This document shows, piece by piece, positions 1 to 14,900 of a DNA stretch of 64,000 bases. Below the pieces are notes generated by a model. It did not search any database, was not told the DNA's origin, and was given only the letters and a program-made list of their open reading frames with translations. Position 1 is the stretch's first letter. Each line of letters opens with the position of its first letter. Made by a program: the position numbers and the translations under genes. The DNA comes from Glandiceps talaboti (lineage: Eukaryota > Hemichordata > Enteropneusta > Spengelidae): NCBI RefSeq assembly GCF_964340395.1, contig NC_135550.1:20356676-20420675 (forward strand). Direction: 5' to 3'.

Positions 1-1033
1 ATACGGGTTGTATGGTTAGGTGGACAGCGGTGTGGTCTGGTCAGAGGAGAGGGTGACAGAACAGTGACTTATTGTCACGAGGCCGCTTTATTATTATGCT
101 GGACACGTAATCACCCGCATTGTAAAATAACAACCACTGACCATTGCTGACTTTATTATCAAGGACATCGCATATATAGTGGCTAAAGAGAAGACTCTTA
201 ATTTAATTAGAGAAAATTATTTAATACATTGGATTAAACACTCGAATTATTAAAATATGAAGATGGTGAAATAAATAGTTGAATCAAGAGGGCAAAGTTC
301 GTTTCCATGGAGATATATACGAGTGTAGCTGACCGGTGTATTTGCTTGTCGGTGTTTCCACTCAAAACGACCGGTACTGTTCACATTAAAATGGCACCAA
401 AAGTGATAAATCAGTGTTTCTACTAAAAGTTACAAACTTAAGTCATTTTATTTTTAAAGCATATCTATAACCGCCATAGTGTAGAAGATTATCTTGTCCT
501 CTGCCTGTCCTAGTGGATAGTACATGTATATATACCAGTATGAATATTTTTTCGAGAAAAAACCCTCAGACCTGAATCATTATAATAGCTTACCGACTTG
601 AATATATATGAATAAGTATGTATATGTCAATTTGGGTTAAGTAGCCGTTTCCTGTAAGCATTGAAACAACTTTTTTAATCACGGAAGAAGGCTACCTCTC
701 CAGAACTTTGTACAATATATATTTTTTAGTCGTCTATTTTTGACGTTCATAGACAAGATCAAATTGATATGTCTGATGCTGCTGTAGCCTTTAAGTATAT
801 TGACACACATTAATGTGAAGTTTGAGTATACATAAATTATCTATCAAACCTTATAAATAAATTTGTTTCCTGCTTACACTCATTGGCATATTTCCACCAT
901 ATTCACAGTACGCTTATAATTTATGGAATGATATGACATGGCACACAGGCACTCGAATGAATCAATCTGTATGATTTAAAAAAATGTATACTCTTACATT
1001 AAAAAAATCATAGGGATTTATTCGAGTGCCTGT

Positions 1034-1151
1034 GGTATGGTATGGTATGGTATGGTATGGTGTGGTGTGGTATGGTGTGGTGTGGTGTGGTGTGGTGTGG
1101 TGTGGTATGGTATGGTATGGTATGGTATGGTATGGTATGGTATGGTATGGT
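1034..1151. repeat. (TATGG)n pentanucleotide array
   Basis: About 23 copies of TATGG, with a central block in which TATGG has become TGTGG. A second array of the same pentamer lies 2.5 kb downstream. It is open in several frames only because it contains no stop triplets. Confidence 0.95.
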
Positions 1152-3160
1152 AGAGTTCAGTGACATGAAACAGACGAGTGTGACACTTATCACCTGTGAC
1201 CAAAGTCTCAATTCTTATATGGTCCCAGTATACAATATTGGCATAAATAGCCAATAAATCGACTCAGTATACTTGACATGACGTCATCTTGAAGGACCCG
1301 ACATCCTGTATATGACGACACAGCATTACTCATTACCGAGACTACACGTGGATTTATAGAAACAAATGTTTTTTTTAAATAACAATTATCATTGCTCGTT
1401 TGTGATGCGTAAATATCTGACGGAAATTGTCCTAGCATCTAAATGTGCCGGAATTTTGTCATTATTATATCCTTACTTAAATAGATTTAAGGACAAATAC
1501 GTCTGGTGGAAGGCAGAACGGCGTCATGTATATATCATTTCTATATTACCGGTATTGGGTGCGTGTAATACCGAATAAGTGAAATCTTGTTGATACAAGG
1601 CAAATGCTTAATACCCATTGGTGCATATAACACTTACTTGACCACTAGCAGTAATCAGAAAGACTTGAAGTGTAACTTACTATACTAAGTGAGAATTTGA
1701 CCGCCATGCAATACAAAGTCGTTCGGAAAAGAATTAATACCATTAAAAAGATACAGTACCCAATACGATATTTCGACCAGTAACCAACTTACAATTTCTC
1801 ATTTGTCTATTTTTGTATACAAATCTACTTTGAAGACACTGTTATATGTGTAATATCTATTTTATGTGTCATTAGTGTTATTACTGTATTATTTATACTC
1901 TTTATTGTCGAATGATGGGCGGTGATCCTATTCTTATGAAAGAAATTCAACCAATCAAACATTTAGCACCGTCTCAGACCACTATAATTTGTTTAGTCGT
2001 CTGAGGCATCGTGTAGGAGGACGGTAACCATCATCTAGCTAGCCGCCCAAGTTGTACAGATGAAATACATCCCCACGTACTGTATACGATTAGCTTGCGA
2101 AGTGGTAAAATTTGAGTGAATTTTTCGATTTGTCTGAGATTTTAATGAACGACGATAAGAAGACTGACTCGCTGCAGAGTTCCGGATTTTACAATATCCA
2201 ACGTGTGACACACAGCGAATCGGCACCTGTTGCATCATTTAACTGTAGACTAGCCATGGTATAAGTATCATTGGCATGTGGAGCCTGTTGATTTGGCACG
2301 TGGAATATATTTGTCAGCCTTCTATCATAATGTCAAAAGTAGGCTAATCTCAAAGAGTCGGTAGTTTTAACAACAAGTTTTCACCACAGTCACTTGTGGG
2401 TGAATATCTTATTCAAGGATGGTCCTAGTACCACACTCTGTACTTGTCTGTGCTAGTACAAAACAATCACGTTAGGTTGGGTTTTTACGACCGTCGTCGG
2501 CATTTGCACATAAACGATAGTATAGTGTAGTATAGTATATTTTATTTGACATGAAAAAATTAAAAAAAAAAACATTATCTAAAGTAAGAACAACATACAA
2601 AAACAACAAAAACAATAGATAATTATAAATATTATATAAAACATAAACGATGTATCCTTGATTAGAATATTAGCACAAAAGTGACTGTTTTTCTGTCTCA
2701 TCAGTGTCCATAGAGTTGTGTTGTTTCAATTTTAAGTTTTGTATAAAAATGATAAAACAAGGTTAGTTGTCGATATTTCACTTTTGCTGTCAATTTTTTT
2801 TTCTTGTCAAATGAAAAAAAAAATAGCTTGGCATCATATAAGACTTAGAGGCCGTGTAATCTATCACCAATCGTATACACATGAGGTGTATTAGCCAATC
2901 GTGTTTTTTTCCGGAGTATATAGCAGGCATCGACCCGTACCCACACCCCCTCTCACACGGGGCTGTGACCCACGTATTCTCAATAATTAAAAATTTGAAT
3001 GAAATTGATGATAGATTTCTATTTATAAAAATGTAGATTTAATTCCGGATGTGACATGTGGTTTCCATAGAAAAACTATATTTGAGTAACAATGAAATAT
3101 GTGCTGGTACATGTATGTTGGCCCAATAGTAAAGTCTCGCGAATAACTGTTTTATCTCCC

Positions 3161-3195
3161 ATGTACGGTATAAGCTCAAAGCTTATACCGTACAT
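3161..3195. repeat. Perfect 16-bp inverted repeat, 3-nt loop
   Basis: Arms 3,161-3,176 and 3,180-3,195 are exact reverse complements around a CAA loop. No terminator-like or coding context was recognised; it is probably a small palindrome. Confidence 0.8.
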
Positions 3196-3654
3196 ATACA
3201 TACTAGTAAATACAGTGTATCGTGTTACATCTGAATTTCTGCAACCCCCAACAAAAGGCGTCACTTGTTATTTTAACATTTCGAAATAAAAAGAAGATGA
3301 AGTGACGAACGTTGACAAAGATACTGATTACTAAGTAAGTTACACTATGTATAACGTGACGTTGTTCGCGTTCAGAATGGTTGTCATAGCAACAGTAGAA
3401 ACAAAGGACTTGTGGTATGTTATGAGTATGTGTAGTCGTGCCTCGTTTAGGCATTCCACTCATTTGGCACGTGCGTTGATCAATTCAATGTATTTCTTTT
3501 CTTAGGCCAGAAATTCTGAATTCAACCGATCTCGGTAGCACTTGAAGTTGTCATGAATCAATGGGATGGGGGTCATACTTGAAGGTGATATACATCGAAA
3601 TTACTTCACTTTGTCCATCACGAAGAAATGAAATGAAAGGGCCATACTATATAT

Positions 3655-3728
3655 ATGGTATGGTATGGTATGGTATGGTATGGTATGGTATGGTTTGCTA
3701 TGGTATGGTATGGTATGGTATGGTATGG
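3655..3728. repeat. (TATGG)n pentanucleotide array, second copy
   Basis: About 14 copies of TATGG with one interrupted unit (TTTGC). It has the same motif and orientation as the array at 1,034-1,151. Confidence 0.95.
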
Positions 3729-4805
3729 TTATCTCTTAAAAATTATATTGCTTCGGATTCAAGAGATAACATTTCCCCTCCCAGGAGTAGACAAGATTTT
3801 TTCCAACTGCAGGGCTGATTTTCCTCAAGGTAGATCAAGATACATTACCCGTCACCGAAGTTTATTTAATCACAGTCTCTTGAGGTTTTATCAAGGGCTT
3901 GAATTATAAGTGGAAAACTCAAATAGAAACTGTAGTGAAAGTATCACTGGTATATTTTCTTACAAGTATTGTATGTCATCGAGCCTGAGGGGAGATACAT
4001 TGTATGTGAGTGCTGATAGTGTTGAAGTCAATGACTCGATAGCATTCCATGTACGTACGTTTAGAAAAATAACTCTTTTTTGTGTGAAATTCAAACCCAA
4101 CAGGACAAAAGCCCATAATTGACGAAAAAACCGAACATTTCGAAACATGGCCAAAAGTATTCAATTTAAGTGTGGTATTAAATTTTGATAATGTATTCCC
4201 CCAAGATGTGTTCGCTACTTTGAAACAAATCAAAGCACGGCTCACTCCGTTCACCCTCAGACAAAGTTGGGGCAGAGGTTCATTACATGTACTAGAGTAC
4301 TACCAGTTCAATGTCTTCCCAATGTGTGTAACCAATGGCGACCCCTTCTACCTTCATGATGTAACGCGTGCATGACAAAGCCATGGGCATGGCCATTCCC
4401 TTGGCAAAGCTACAAATGTATGGACACAGAACTCCGGATAGAACTTTACATTTTCTGTTTGATAATTCTAAATCTGGCGTGTATCGGTAGAGGGCACTGT
4501 ATCGATTTTGTAACGAAATAATCACAGACATCACCAGAAATGAGAGATGAAATTGCCTTGGTGTCGTGGGACTTGTCTATGTCTATCCACTGTGCGTGGC
4601 ATCGCTACAATAAATTGTTTCTTTTCCATTTGAAGTTGTCTGAATGTGTGTAAAAATCATTGTCTCATGAATGAGGCATCTTCATTTTCCCTTTCAAGTT
4701 CATATGATTGGGTTAATAGTAACATGTTCACAGAATCACTTATTAAAATCAAAAAAGTAAACCGACGCGCGCACTCGGCGTGCATGTGTGCGTGCGTGTA
4801 TGTAC

Positions 4806-4807
<2 letters not shown>

Positions 4808-4854
<47 letters not shown>
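4808..4854. repeat. (TG)n microsatellite
   Basis: Uninterrupted TG dinucleotide run of about 23 units. Confidence 0.95.
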
Positions 4855-4857
<3 letters not shown>

Positions 4858-5474
4858 CACAAATGTACACATGGTAGATGGACTTTAAATCCAATGTATA
4901 CTGAGGGGAAAAGAAAGAACACACATAACAAATTAGATTTGTCAAACATATGTATATTTCTAAAATATCAAAACTGGCATTATGTATTTACTGATGTTGT
5001 CAAACTCAAAGGTGACAAGCAATACCATTTAAAAGGAAATTAAATAAATATATAACAACAATATTAGAAGTCTTTACTCACACAATATTCTACAAAATGG
5101 CAATAAAGGCTTACAGAAAGGTTTTCACTTGGAAAACATTAATAACTTGTGCAACTTACTTATGGTCAAATTGTACATAACATAACATCAGTTGATAACT
5201 TAAACTTTTATTCTTGTTTTCATGTCTAACATTTTCTATGTTTGAATCTACCAAGCAATACACTAGACTTAGGATAACATTTAATATTTTCTATGTTTTG
5301 AAATCAATAGTAATGAACTTAGCTGCTAGACTTGGAATATCATTTCATAATGATATTTTGTATATTTAAATTTGATAAGCAGTTAAAGCTAATACTGTTT
5401 CATACTTTCTTGTTAACAGAGTAGATTTATTATTGTCAGTTCTCACATGACAGACAATAACACTTCCATTGAAT

Positions 5475-5574
5475 GCCATTAGTGGCTGTCCCACTGAGTG
5501 CCATTCATGGTTGTTCTATTGAATGCCATTCATTGCTGTCCCATTGAATGCCATTTGTGGCTGTCCCACTGAAT
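5475..5574. repeat. 25-bp minisatellite, 4 copies
   Basis: Four head-to-tail copies of a 25-bp unit beginning GCCATT and ending ACTGAAT or ATTGAAT, diverged by a few substitutions each and with no length change. Confidence 0.8.
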
Positions 5575-6298
5575 GCTTTCTCCATACAGGTTATTCAACT
5601 TCAGACACTCACACCTCCTCTCAAAATGCAAAAATCTGGCTGTCCCAATTAATGGATTCTTGCTCCACTCATAGTTATTGTACTGTGAATTTGTAGTGGT
5701 CACTCACAGTTTCACCATATACGACTGGAAACCACCTTAAGTTATTGCAAGGCTGATCAACTACTGTTCATTTTACGTCAGATCACATCACATTCAGGCG
5801 TAAGGTTTCAACTTCCTTTGGTGTATCAATTTCAAACACAGCCAAATTATGCTCAAAACAATTGACAATGGTAAAATAAAAAGTATGCACTTTAACATCC
5901 ACACAAATTATATAACCTAACACTTTGTATGCAAACTATTTTTTTTATGTCAGACTTAGTCTAGTTCAGAAATAGCACAAGGTAGTAATGTGATCCCAAC
6001 ATAGCAAATGATCAGCCATACATTTATAAGGCATGCATGCATAATTTAGTAGCTAGAATTATATATATTGCATATTACAGTACTCCCTGAGTATTGTTTT
6101 GACCCTGTCATCAAATGACCTTTATACTTGTAATACTGTATTTAGAATGTGAATTTTCACATCACTGTCTATTCTACAACTCCCAATTAAAAACATTGAG
6201 ATTTTACTATTGAAACTAATACTTGAAAACAAGTCTGGAAACAGGGGAAGTTGTAGTATATTTATCTTATAGTGTTACAATGCCCAACAAGTAGAAAT

Positions 6299-6731
6299 AA
6301 TGTATGTATGTATGTATGTATGTATGTATGCATGTATGTATGTATGTATGTATGTGCGTGCGTGTGTGTGTGTGTGTGCATGCATGTATGTATGTGTATG
6401 CATGCACATACGTATGTACGTACGTATGTACGTACATATGTACGTACGTACGTACGTACATACGTACATATGTATGTATGTATGTATGTATGTATGTGCA
6501 TGCACGTATGTATGTATGTATGTATGTATGCATGCATGCATGCATGCATGCATGCATGCATGTATGTATGCATGTATGTATGTATGTATGTATGTATGTA
6601 TGTATGTATGTATGTATGGATAGATGGATGTATGTATGTATGTATGTATGTATGTATGTATGTATGTGTGGATGGATGGATGGATGGATGTGTGGATGGA
6701 TGTGTGCATGTGTGTGTGTGTGTGTGTGTGC

Positions 6732-6774
<43 letters not shown>

Positions 6775-6790
6775 TGTGTGTGGGTGTGCT
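6299..6790. repeat. Compound TATG/TACG/TGCA/GGAT/TG microsatellite
   Basis: About 490 bp of mixed tetranucleotide runs (TATG, TACG, TGCA, GGAT) ending in a TG run. Because alternating pyrimidine-purine steps predominate, it yields long open frames on both strands with Cys-Val/Met or His/Thr/Tyr repeats; none is a gene. Confidence 0.95.
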
Positions 6791-8956
6791 GTATCACTGT
6801 AAAGCCAATCATGAATATGACAAAACCTAGGTTACAATGTAAAGGCACCATTGTCAAGATATTTGTGTGAAATAGAACTCACAGCCATGAAAAGCATTGT
6901 TTTTATAATTATAGTAAGTATTAATGTGTGTTGAAATGAACACAGATAAGAATACATAAGGTAACAACTAATAAAACCGATGTCATAAAAATGAAAAAAA
7001 AAAGGCATGAAAAATGTTCTTAACAATAGAATAGTCCTGAGAATTGGAAATGTCAAATATAACGATATGTTTGTACTTGTGTATAGGAAAGAAACAATCT
7101 ATTTATCAACACCAACAAATCATCTCTTGATTCCCTGTACTCTATATAAAACCACACTTGCGATAGCTGTTACTAATGCCAACATTCACAAGAATAATGC
7201 TCATCATGTTTCTACCCAGAATCCTCTAATAGAACTCCTACAAGAACTGCATTGCATCTGCCTCAATGTAGAGAAAATTGTAACATGGAAACCCACTATC
7301 ATGAAAATAATATGTACTAGTATTATTCTTCTTGACAGTTCAAACAAGTAAGGATTGTTACAAACAGTTTGAATTTGAATTTTGTTACTTTTTGGGTGAC
7401 TGGAATTGTCACATAAGCTCAAACAACAAAATTGATAAGGGTGGTGGTTGATTAAAGCCTTTGAATATATATAACATTCTTATACCACATTTACATGTAA
7501 ATGAGGATGATATGATGAACAATTCATCATCTACACAACCCTAGAAACATTGCCATCAAATGACTGGTAAGTTATAATGGGCAAAGCCTTTGTTATACTG
7601 TCCATAATGCATTCACATTGCACATAGCATGTAAAATTTAGTGCAAGATATAGGAAGGAGTTTTGATGTATACAAATGGCTACTTGAGCTACTGTATCAA
7701 TCAGATGACAATTCCTAAATATTACAACCTGTTAATACATTGCCACAAGATTTCAATCTTTTAGCTACAATGCGTCACATTCGATACTAAGTATCAAAAA
7801 CTGATTCAAGGTTTTCATTTTTTAGCTACATGGTCTGTCAATACTGTGTCACATTAGATATCAAATCAAATTCTATCAAATACTTCTTTAAAACTAAACA
7901 TCAAGTAACACCCCATCAACAAATGAACAAAACAAACTGATATATACAAACATATTTTTTAAAAGAAAAATAAATATAAAATTAACAGCACACATTTGTA
8001 AGTCTAATTTAGTTATTATGTTCCCTTTCTTTGTTGTACCACACAGCTAATTGCTATTTCAGTCAAAATTGGAGTAATGTAATAATATGACAACATACAA
8101 AATACTTACTTAAGTATTTAGAGACTATCTAAATATCTAGCTGCCATTTTGAAACACCACTGAAGTTCTTTTTTTTAAATACTTGTACAAATATTTGCAA
8201 CTCTTGACAAGAACACCATTTCCTTTCACACAATATCACTAGTGTTTTTTCTAAATTTTTCAAATATTAGAACATCAACAGTCACAAATGATCAAATTAC
8301 AAATCACACAATAAATAATTAACATAATTGGTACACATGTATTTCAGGTGTTCCTTGATAATATGTGAAAGTGACACACACATTACATCACCTCTTTATC
8401 TTGTGTTGTTACTGACCATTATATTCCTACATTACTAACTGAAGGTAAGATTGGTTTATCACGAAATACCTACAACTTCCTTTATCTCTAATATCCTAAT
8501 TATACATTAATTTGATTAAATGCTAACAGCTATAAAGTGTACTAGTATTGATGTGTTGCACACAGTGTGCGTCAATACAATTTCGGACCCGTTGCATATA
8601 TTTCAGATGTTCGGTCAATCACTTGAAATGTTGCAAATCTATGGCATCTACGCAAACTTACTAAACGCATGGAAAATGACATGGAAATACAGAAATACCA
8701 ACTAACAAATGTTGGCAACTTTGCACATACATGTTTAAAACACAGGATCAAAGCACACTGATAAAATAGCTGCTAAGGAAACACCCTGTAATGAATGTTA
8801 ACATCCTTGCACAATGGGGTTTAAAACACTCACACTATTGTAAAGTACACCAACAATACAGTTCTTCAAGAAATACCAAGTAATAAATGTTAGAAACTTG
8901 ACATAAACGAGTTTAAGGAACATGCATCATCCTGGAGTACATTGACAAAGCAACTG

Positions 8957-11900
8957 CTAGAGATACTCTGTAATATTTTCATCTTCTCTACAGTAGCACA
9001 ACGGAAAATTACAGCAGGGTTGTAGCCATGGATACCACCATAATTTCCTATATGCATATTGTAATGGTACATCTTCCAATGTAGCCAAATGGTCACCTAC
9101 AGCTTCCTTAACTCTTTCAACAATTGCTGTATATCTTAAATCTTCATTACTTAGGGGGTTTCTTTCTGATGGGTCATAGGTCACATCATAGACCAATGGC
9201 GGGTCGTGATGACTGACATGAGGTGACCAACACTGACATACAAATTCTTCAAAACAGCCTTCTGTACCAGGTGTCCAGTTTGGTGTTGCATAGAAAATTT
9301 TGTAAGTACTTTTACCTATGAACAAAAACACATATCATGAATATTTGAAGGAGAGAGAAATATTTTTGAATAGTTTATTTTTGCAGTTGTGGCAAGTATT
9401 TCAATAGGCTTTAATATTTGAATGCATAATTCAACACTTTTCAAGATCTCTCTGTGACCTAGAAGAATTACACTTGGGCTTTCCCGGAGAAAGAGGTATA
9501 CAAATAACTTAACTTGTCTCAGATGCTGTAAACCTTTGTTTTTGAAAGCGGCATTGTGGCAGTTACGAACACTGAATCACTTTATAAATCATTATGATTG
9601 TCTTACCTTCTCTTGGTCTATACCTTACAGCATGTAGATAGGCACCACAATAATGGAACATAAACTCATGAGCTGAAACAGTACTGCCTTTTGCCATTAG
9701 CGGCATGAGATCTTTACCATCCATAACTCTGTCGGTTGGCATGGCAGCATCTGCAAGATTCATCATGGTTGGGAAGACGTCCAACATACTGGTAGCTTCT
9801 GATACGTCGACACCAGCCGGAATAATTCCTGGATACATAGCTAGAGTAGGAACTCTCAATCCACCTTCCCAGACCTGAGCTTTTCCACCTAGCGAGTTGA
9901 TTTATACAAATAAGTACTTAGCAACAACACAACACTTTTGAATGTACAAAATTCATAATCACATAGATTTATAAGATTTATAAATGTAAGAGTTGCTGCA
10001 AATATCTCTATAAATCTTCTACTCATACCAATTCAAAAAGGTACATTAATTACACGTGAAGCTTCTTCCAAAAACATTTAATGTCCAGTTAATTTTACTA
10101 CCCAGTAGATGTAAATTCTGTTTTTTCCATGAATGGTGTTGCTTTGATTTTAGGGGTCAAATATATTGTATACTAAACTTATACAATGAAATTCAAATGA
10201 CCAGTGTGAAAGGAATAGACTCAACTGATATTTTCAAGATAAACTCAATTGATTAGACCCCTGTTTATATAAACAATTACACTCTTTGGCATGTCCAATC
10301 ACAAACCCTACACATGTAGGGTTTATGGTCCATTTCAAACAATTAACGCCAAGTGTGGTATCAGATTACAGGAGATCATAAAATATATGTCCTGTTTTCA
10401 ATCTGAGTATAAGGTTTAATCCATTGTATTGCAAGATTGTCTATAAAAATAGTGTGTCTAGTAAGGTGGTCAACTTCACTTAGTCTAGATACTGTCATCT
10501 TGTATTTTATGACCCCCTTTACAACTTCCTTTCATATGCTGGTCAGTTGAATTTCATTGTATTTATGTAAATATATAAAAGACACTAAATGCACCTGTAT
10601 TTTACAGAGAATGGTATATACAAGTGACATGCTGTTGCAGCACCCTGTCTTTAGAACAACTTGTCACTTTGAATCTACCTTTTGTCCAATCTTTCTGATG
10701 TTAAATCAAATCTTGAAACATATGTTTTTTAAATCAGTCTGCTTTTATCTGACACTACGATTTAAATTTTTAAAGGCATGTATAATTTTATTTTCATTTT
10801 TAAAAACATTTTTATAATGAAGATAATCTATAGACAAGTCTTTTTAAACACATAACCCCTAAAGTATTTTTAAATTACCTTATGTGACTGCATTGTGGCA
10901 GGATTTAAAAGAAATTGTGACAAAAAATAAATACTGCAAAGTGTCTGTAAATAATGCAAGAAATGGCTTGATTTTGATAACTGACCCTGAAGGTCAAGGT
11001 AGAAGTCTTAAGAGAAAGTGTGCACCTGATATTATGAGTATGGGGGTAGACACTTGAATGGAGTATCTATATCGTACAGTTTTGAGTTATGCAGTAAATA
11101 CTGATTTTTAATTACAAATATGACAACCATTTGGCACATTTGCATATATCCCGTATATGTCACCTTTGTACCTGGTTTGATTGAAACTGCACATGATCTG
11201 TACTGAATATCATTCAAACAACACAAAATTGTAATTTTGGTAGTTGCTGCCGGTAATAGAACAAGGACATGTACTGCATACCTTTATAAATACCATTATA
11301 ACCGCCTTCTCTCTGTCCATCAAATCCCAACTCTTCAAGGTGAGCTCCATTGTCAGACGTCAAAAACACAAACGTGTCATCTTTCAATCCTAACTTTTCT
11401 AATGCTGATAAAATTTCACCAACACTCCAGTCAGCTTCTTCGACATTATCTCCATATCGCCCATGCCGACTTATTCCTTTGAACTTCTGCGAGCTAAATA
11501 ATGCTGTGTGTACTTTAGCATATGACATAAAAAGCACAAAAGGGTCATTTTGGTTTTGTTGAATAAATTGCACAGCCTGTTTTGTAAATCTAAGCGTCAA
11601 ATTTTCAAGAACCACTGGTTGTTCTACGACATCGTAGTTCTTCATCAGTAAACAGTTTATAACTCTCACACCTTTTGTGGCAATAATAGGTGAAAGTAGA
11701 AGAACAGTTGCCATGACTGTCAAACATATCAAACCTCTAGTTGTAATATATTTCAATTTATATAGAAGCAGTATTGAGAGGAATATTACAGCAGCAGTAC
11801 AACTGATGTTTTCAAAAAGAAGTGGGCACCAGGCAGTGACGACACTTCGACTAGTGTCAGCTCCACAGTCTCGTAAATTCGTCAAGGGAAGACCATAGAA

Positions 11901-14900
11901 AAAATCAAAACCTTGCTGCAAGGGGTGATGACAGTAGTCTTTTGAATTCCCACAGTGTAGTCCCATGTGCCATTTACCTGTGAATTAACAAGTAGAAACT
12001 ATTTACAAACAAGTAAACAAATGATGACAACACCTACATATCAAATATATAACTTAAAATATCCTCCCCATGGTACTTATAAGTTTCTTAGGAGGTAGGT
12101 TTTTTAGTAATACATATTTCTTTCATTTCTTTGCTTGCCATTTATTTTTCTCTAAAGTTGAGTGGAAATTATTATTATGTATTCATAAAAGTATTATGAA
12201 GTTGTACTTTTACTTGTGTTATTTGTGACATCAAAGTTGGAAACATTGTTTATATTACACTATATCATGAAAACATACGACAGCCAAATATGAAATAATA
12301 ATATAACCACTCATAGATATTCTTACAGGTGTAGGCTACATTTTTTATTGTGGTGTAGATTTTTTGTCTTTGATTTTTCATCTTTCTTCTTTGTCGTTAA
12401 TATTGTAGCTACTGTATTACAAACTATATTATGAAAACATACAGCAGTCAAATGTGAAATAATGTACTGCTTTTTGATATTTGAATAAATAATTTCTTAT
12501 CCTGGTGTACTTGGTGTTTTCACCTCTTTGTACTTCTTTTTTGTTGTCTATATTGTAGCTACTATACATTTGAAAATGAAATGTCAAAATTATGAACAGA
12601 AAACAATTACATTAAGTCAAATATCAGAGACAAAATTATTACCTATCAATGCTGTTTTATATCCAACTTGTCTCAATTCTTCAGCAAAAGTAGTTTCATT
12701 TGACGGCAGTCCTGCAGTTGCAGCAAGAAATGGTATCATTCGAAAACGCCCATAACCTAACATTCCTGATAATAAACAAAACAAAAATAGTATTATGGGA
12801 TATAAGTCTTTGTAGCATTTTAAAATATAAATGGGGACAAAATTGTAACTTGTAAGACAACTATATTTCTTCTTGTAAATTCATTCTTGATCAGTTGTGT
12901 TGTGTCTTTATTTGGCGAAATAGTAAATCTATTTTTCTAAAATGTTCTCTTCATATCCAGCACTAGACTGTCGACAGTCTAATCCAGCGCCATAATCAAA
13001 GATTATATTGTACATGAAAATGATTCCTATAGAAAGTGGAGATCATGGCTGTGAGAGTTTCAACATGTTGATACAAGTAGTAAAAGGGTGTTGGAAGTGT
13101 ATCTGATAGTAAGGAACTATTGCCTTGTTTTCTTCCCCAGTTTACATCTTTATTTTGGTTTTGTTTGAGTACCTGGTTTATTAGTCATATTTTCTATTTT
13201 TAGGCATGTATCATAACAGTATGCATTTAAATTTACAGCCAGTGCTACTATTTTAACATACATAGTGAGACCATGATTCAAAAGGGATGCAATAAATAAA
13301 TAAAAGAATTCTTTTCATCACAACAAGTCAAGTAAATCAATCTATATTGTAATAATGGCAATATTTTGAAATGATGAGTTCAAATTAATGAAAAAAAGTA
13401 TGAGGTACCACTATGTAAAATTCAACTAGTGTTCTGAATGGGAGTACAAACAAATGTGAACATAGGTGACAGGCAGTGTGTATTGCTTAACCAGCAAATA
13501 TAGCTGAGTTCTAAATATATTAGACAAACATCTATACACAAAACTCAGACATATCATGCCTACATATATCTCTCCGGTGCTTATGATGTTACCTACAACT
13601 GTATCTTTCTTTGAGTGACTGATGGTAACCAGTGTGACTGAACTACTTACTGTTACCACAATGCTTCACATATACATTGTGTAAATTTGCGTTTATTGCC
13701 TACAACTATTTTTATAACCACAAACTAATTGCACTCTGGAATCTGAATTTAGCATTTTCCAACAATTAATAGTCCTTGATTTACAATATACTGTTCAAGC
13801 TGTATAAATACAAAGTTAATTGATTACATTGGTTTATAAATTATAACCACTAGCGCCTAAGTACATGATGTAAACCTGGAAATGTTTGGCTAAAGACTTA
13901 CTTTCGATTACTTTATTGGAGAACAAATCCACAAAAATAATTAGTGACTAAAATGCATTCTTGTACATAAACAAAATGTACAAATCTGGTCATTAGTTAA
14001 AATAGGTCTTTGAGAACAAGCCGAAGACTTTAAAATCACAAAATTTTCTAGTACCAAAAATATCCAGGTTTACAGTAAAACAATACTGTTACTAAAAGTT
14101 GATAAGATAGAATGTTCTTAGTGCAAAAAAATTGTAAAAATAGCTGTTTTGGGAGTAACTTTTCTCAGAGCTGTGTAGGAAATGTGTGACATGTTAACTG
14201 TTTACTCTTAATATTTATTATCCCATTCAGTGACATTTTTTGAATTTAAATGTCAGGGTAATAAATCACACTTTATTTAGTTTACAAATGTGATATTGTG
14301 TTCGTCATATCTGTCACAAGCAGTCACTCTGCCAATACTAATGATCTCAGACTCTGTATTGTTATTCCATGCTTATATGCATGGTTGATGAATATGTAAA
14401 TTATATGCAAATGAAGCACATGAATGGGCACTAATTAAAGGCATCACATATTCAGGTCAATCTGCTCTGGTATTTTTAACTGTCAATTTACAAATGACAA
14501 CCATATTGTTAAAATGTATTTAGGTAATATTTTTGGTCAATATTACCTGATCATATATCTTCTGAATAACATTTTGATTTCTAAGGTAAATTTTCATCAT
14601 TAAAAACATGTGCACATTTTTTAAATATGAAAACAGCTATGCCTATTATAACTGTACTTCGGTAAAATATCATTTTCCTTTTATTAGCCTGTAAAATGAC
14701 TACCCTTTTATTTACAGTCAAAAAACGAGAGAGTTTGTTCTCAACAACCACTGTATATCAAGTTTTCTTAACACTGTCTAGTTTCTGAAAATAGTAAATG
14801 GATAAGGTGTGATATTTACCTGATCTTATTGGATGCCTTCCTGTGATAAATGCAATCCGACTTGGTGTACATAATGGTGCAGGTGCCACATGGTGGCTTA

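Larger units (their letters stand above)
1..8956. other. Gene-poor region downstream of the sulfatase gene
   Basis: I see no exon here that resembles a known protein. The stretch is AT-rich and holds two pentanucleotide arrays, a TG array, a 490-bp TATG/TG compound microsatellite, a 25-bp minisatellite and a short 16-bp perfect foldback (3,161-3,176 with 3,180-3,195). Part of the right end must be the 3' untranslated region of the minus-strand sulfatase gene, whose stop is at 8,957. I could not pick a convincing poly(A) signal close to that stop. Confidence 0.6.

Noticed and set aside
6262-6870. Open frames of 100-196 codons on both strands
   Set aside because: They are all produced by the TATG/TG microsatellite, with low-complexity His/Thr/Tyr or Cys/Val/Met content and no start context or homology.
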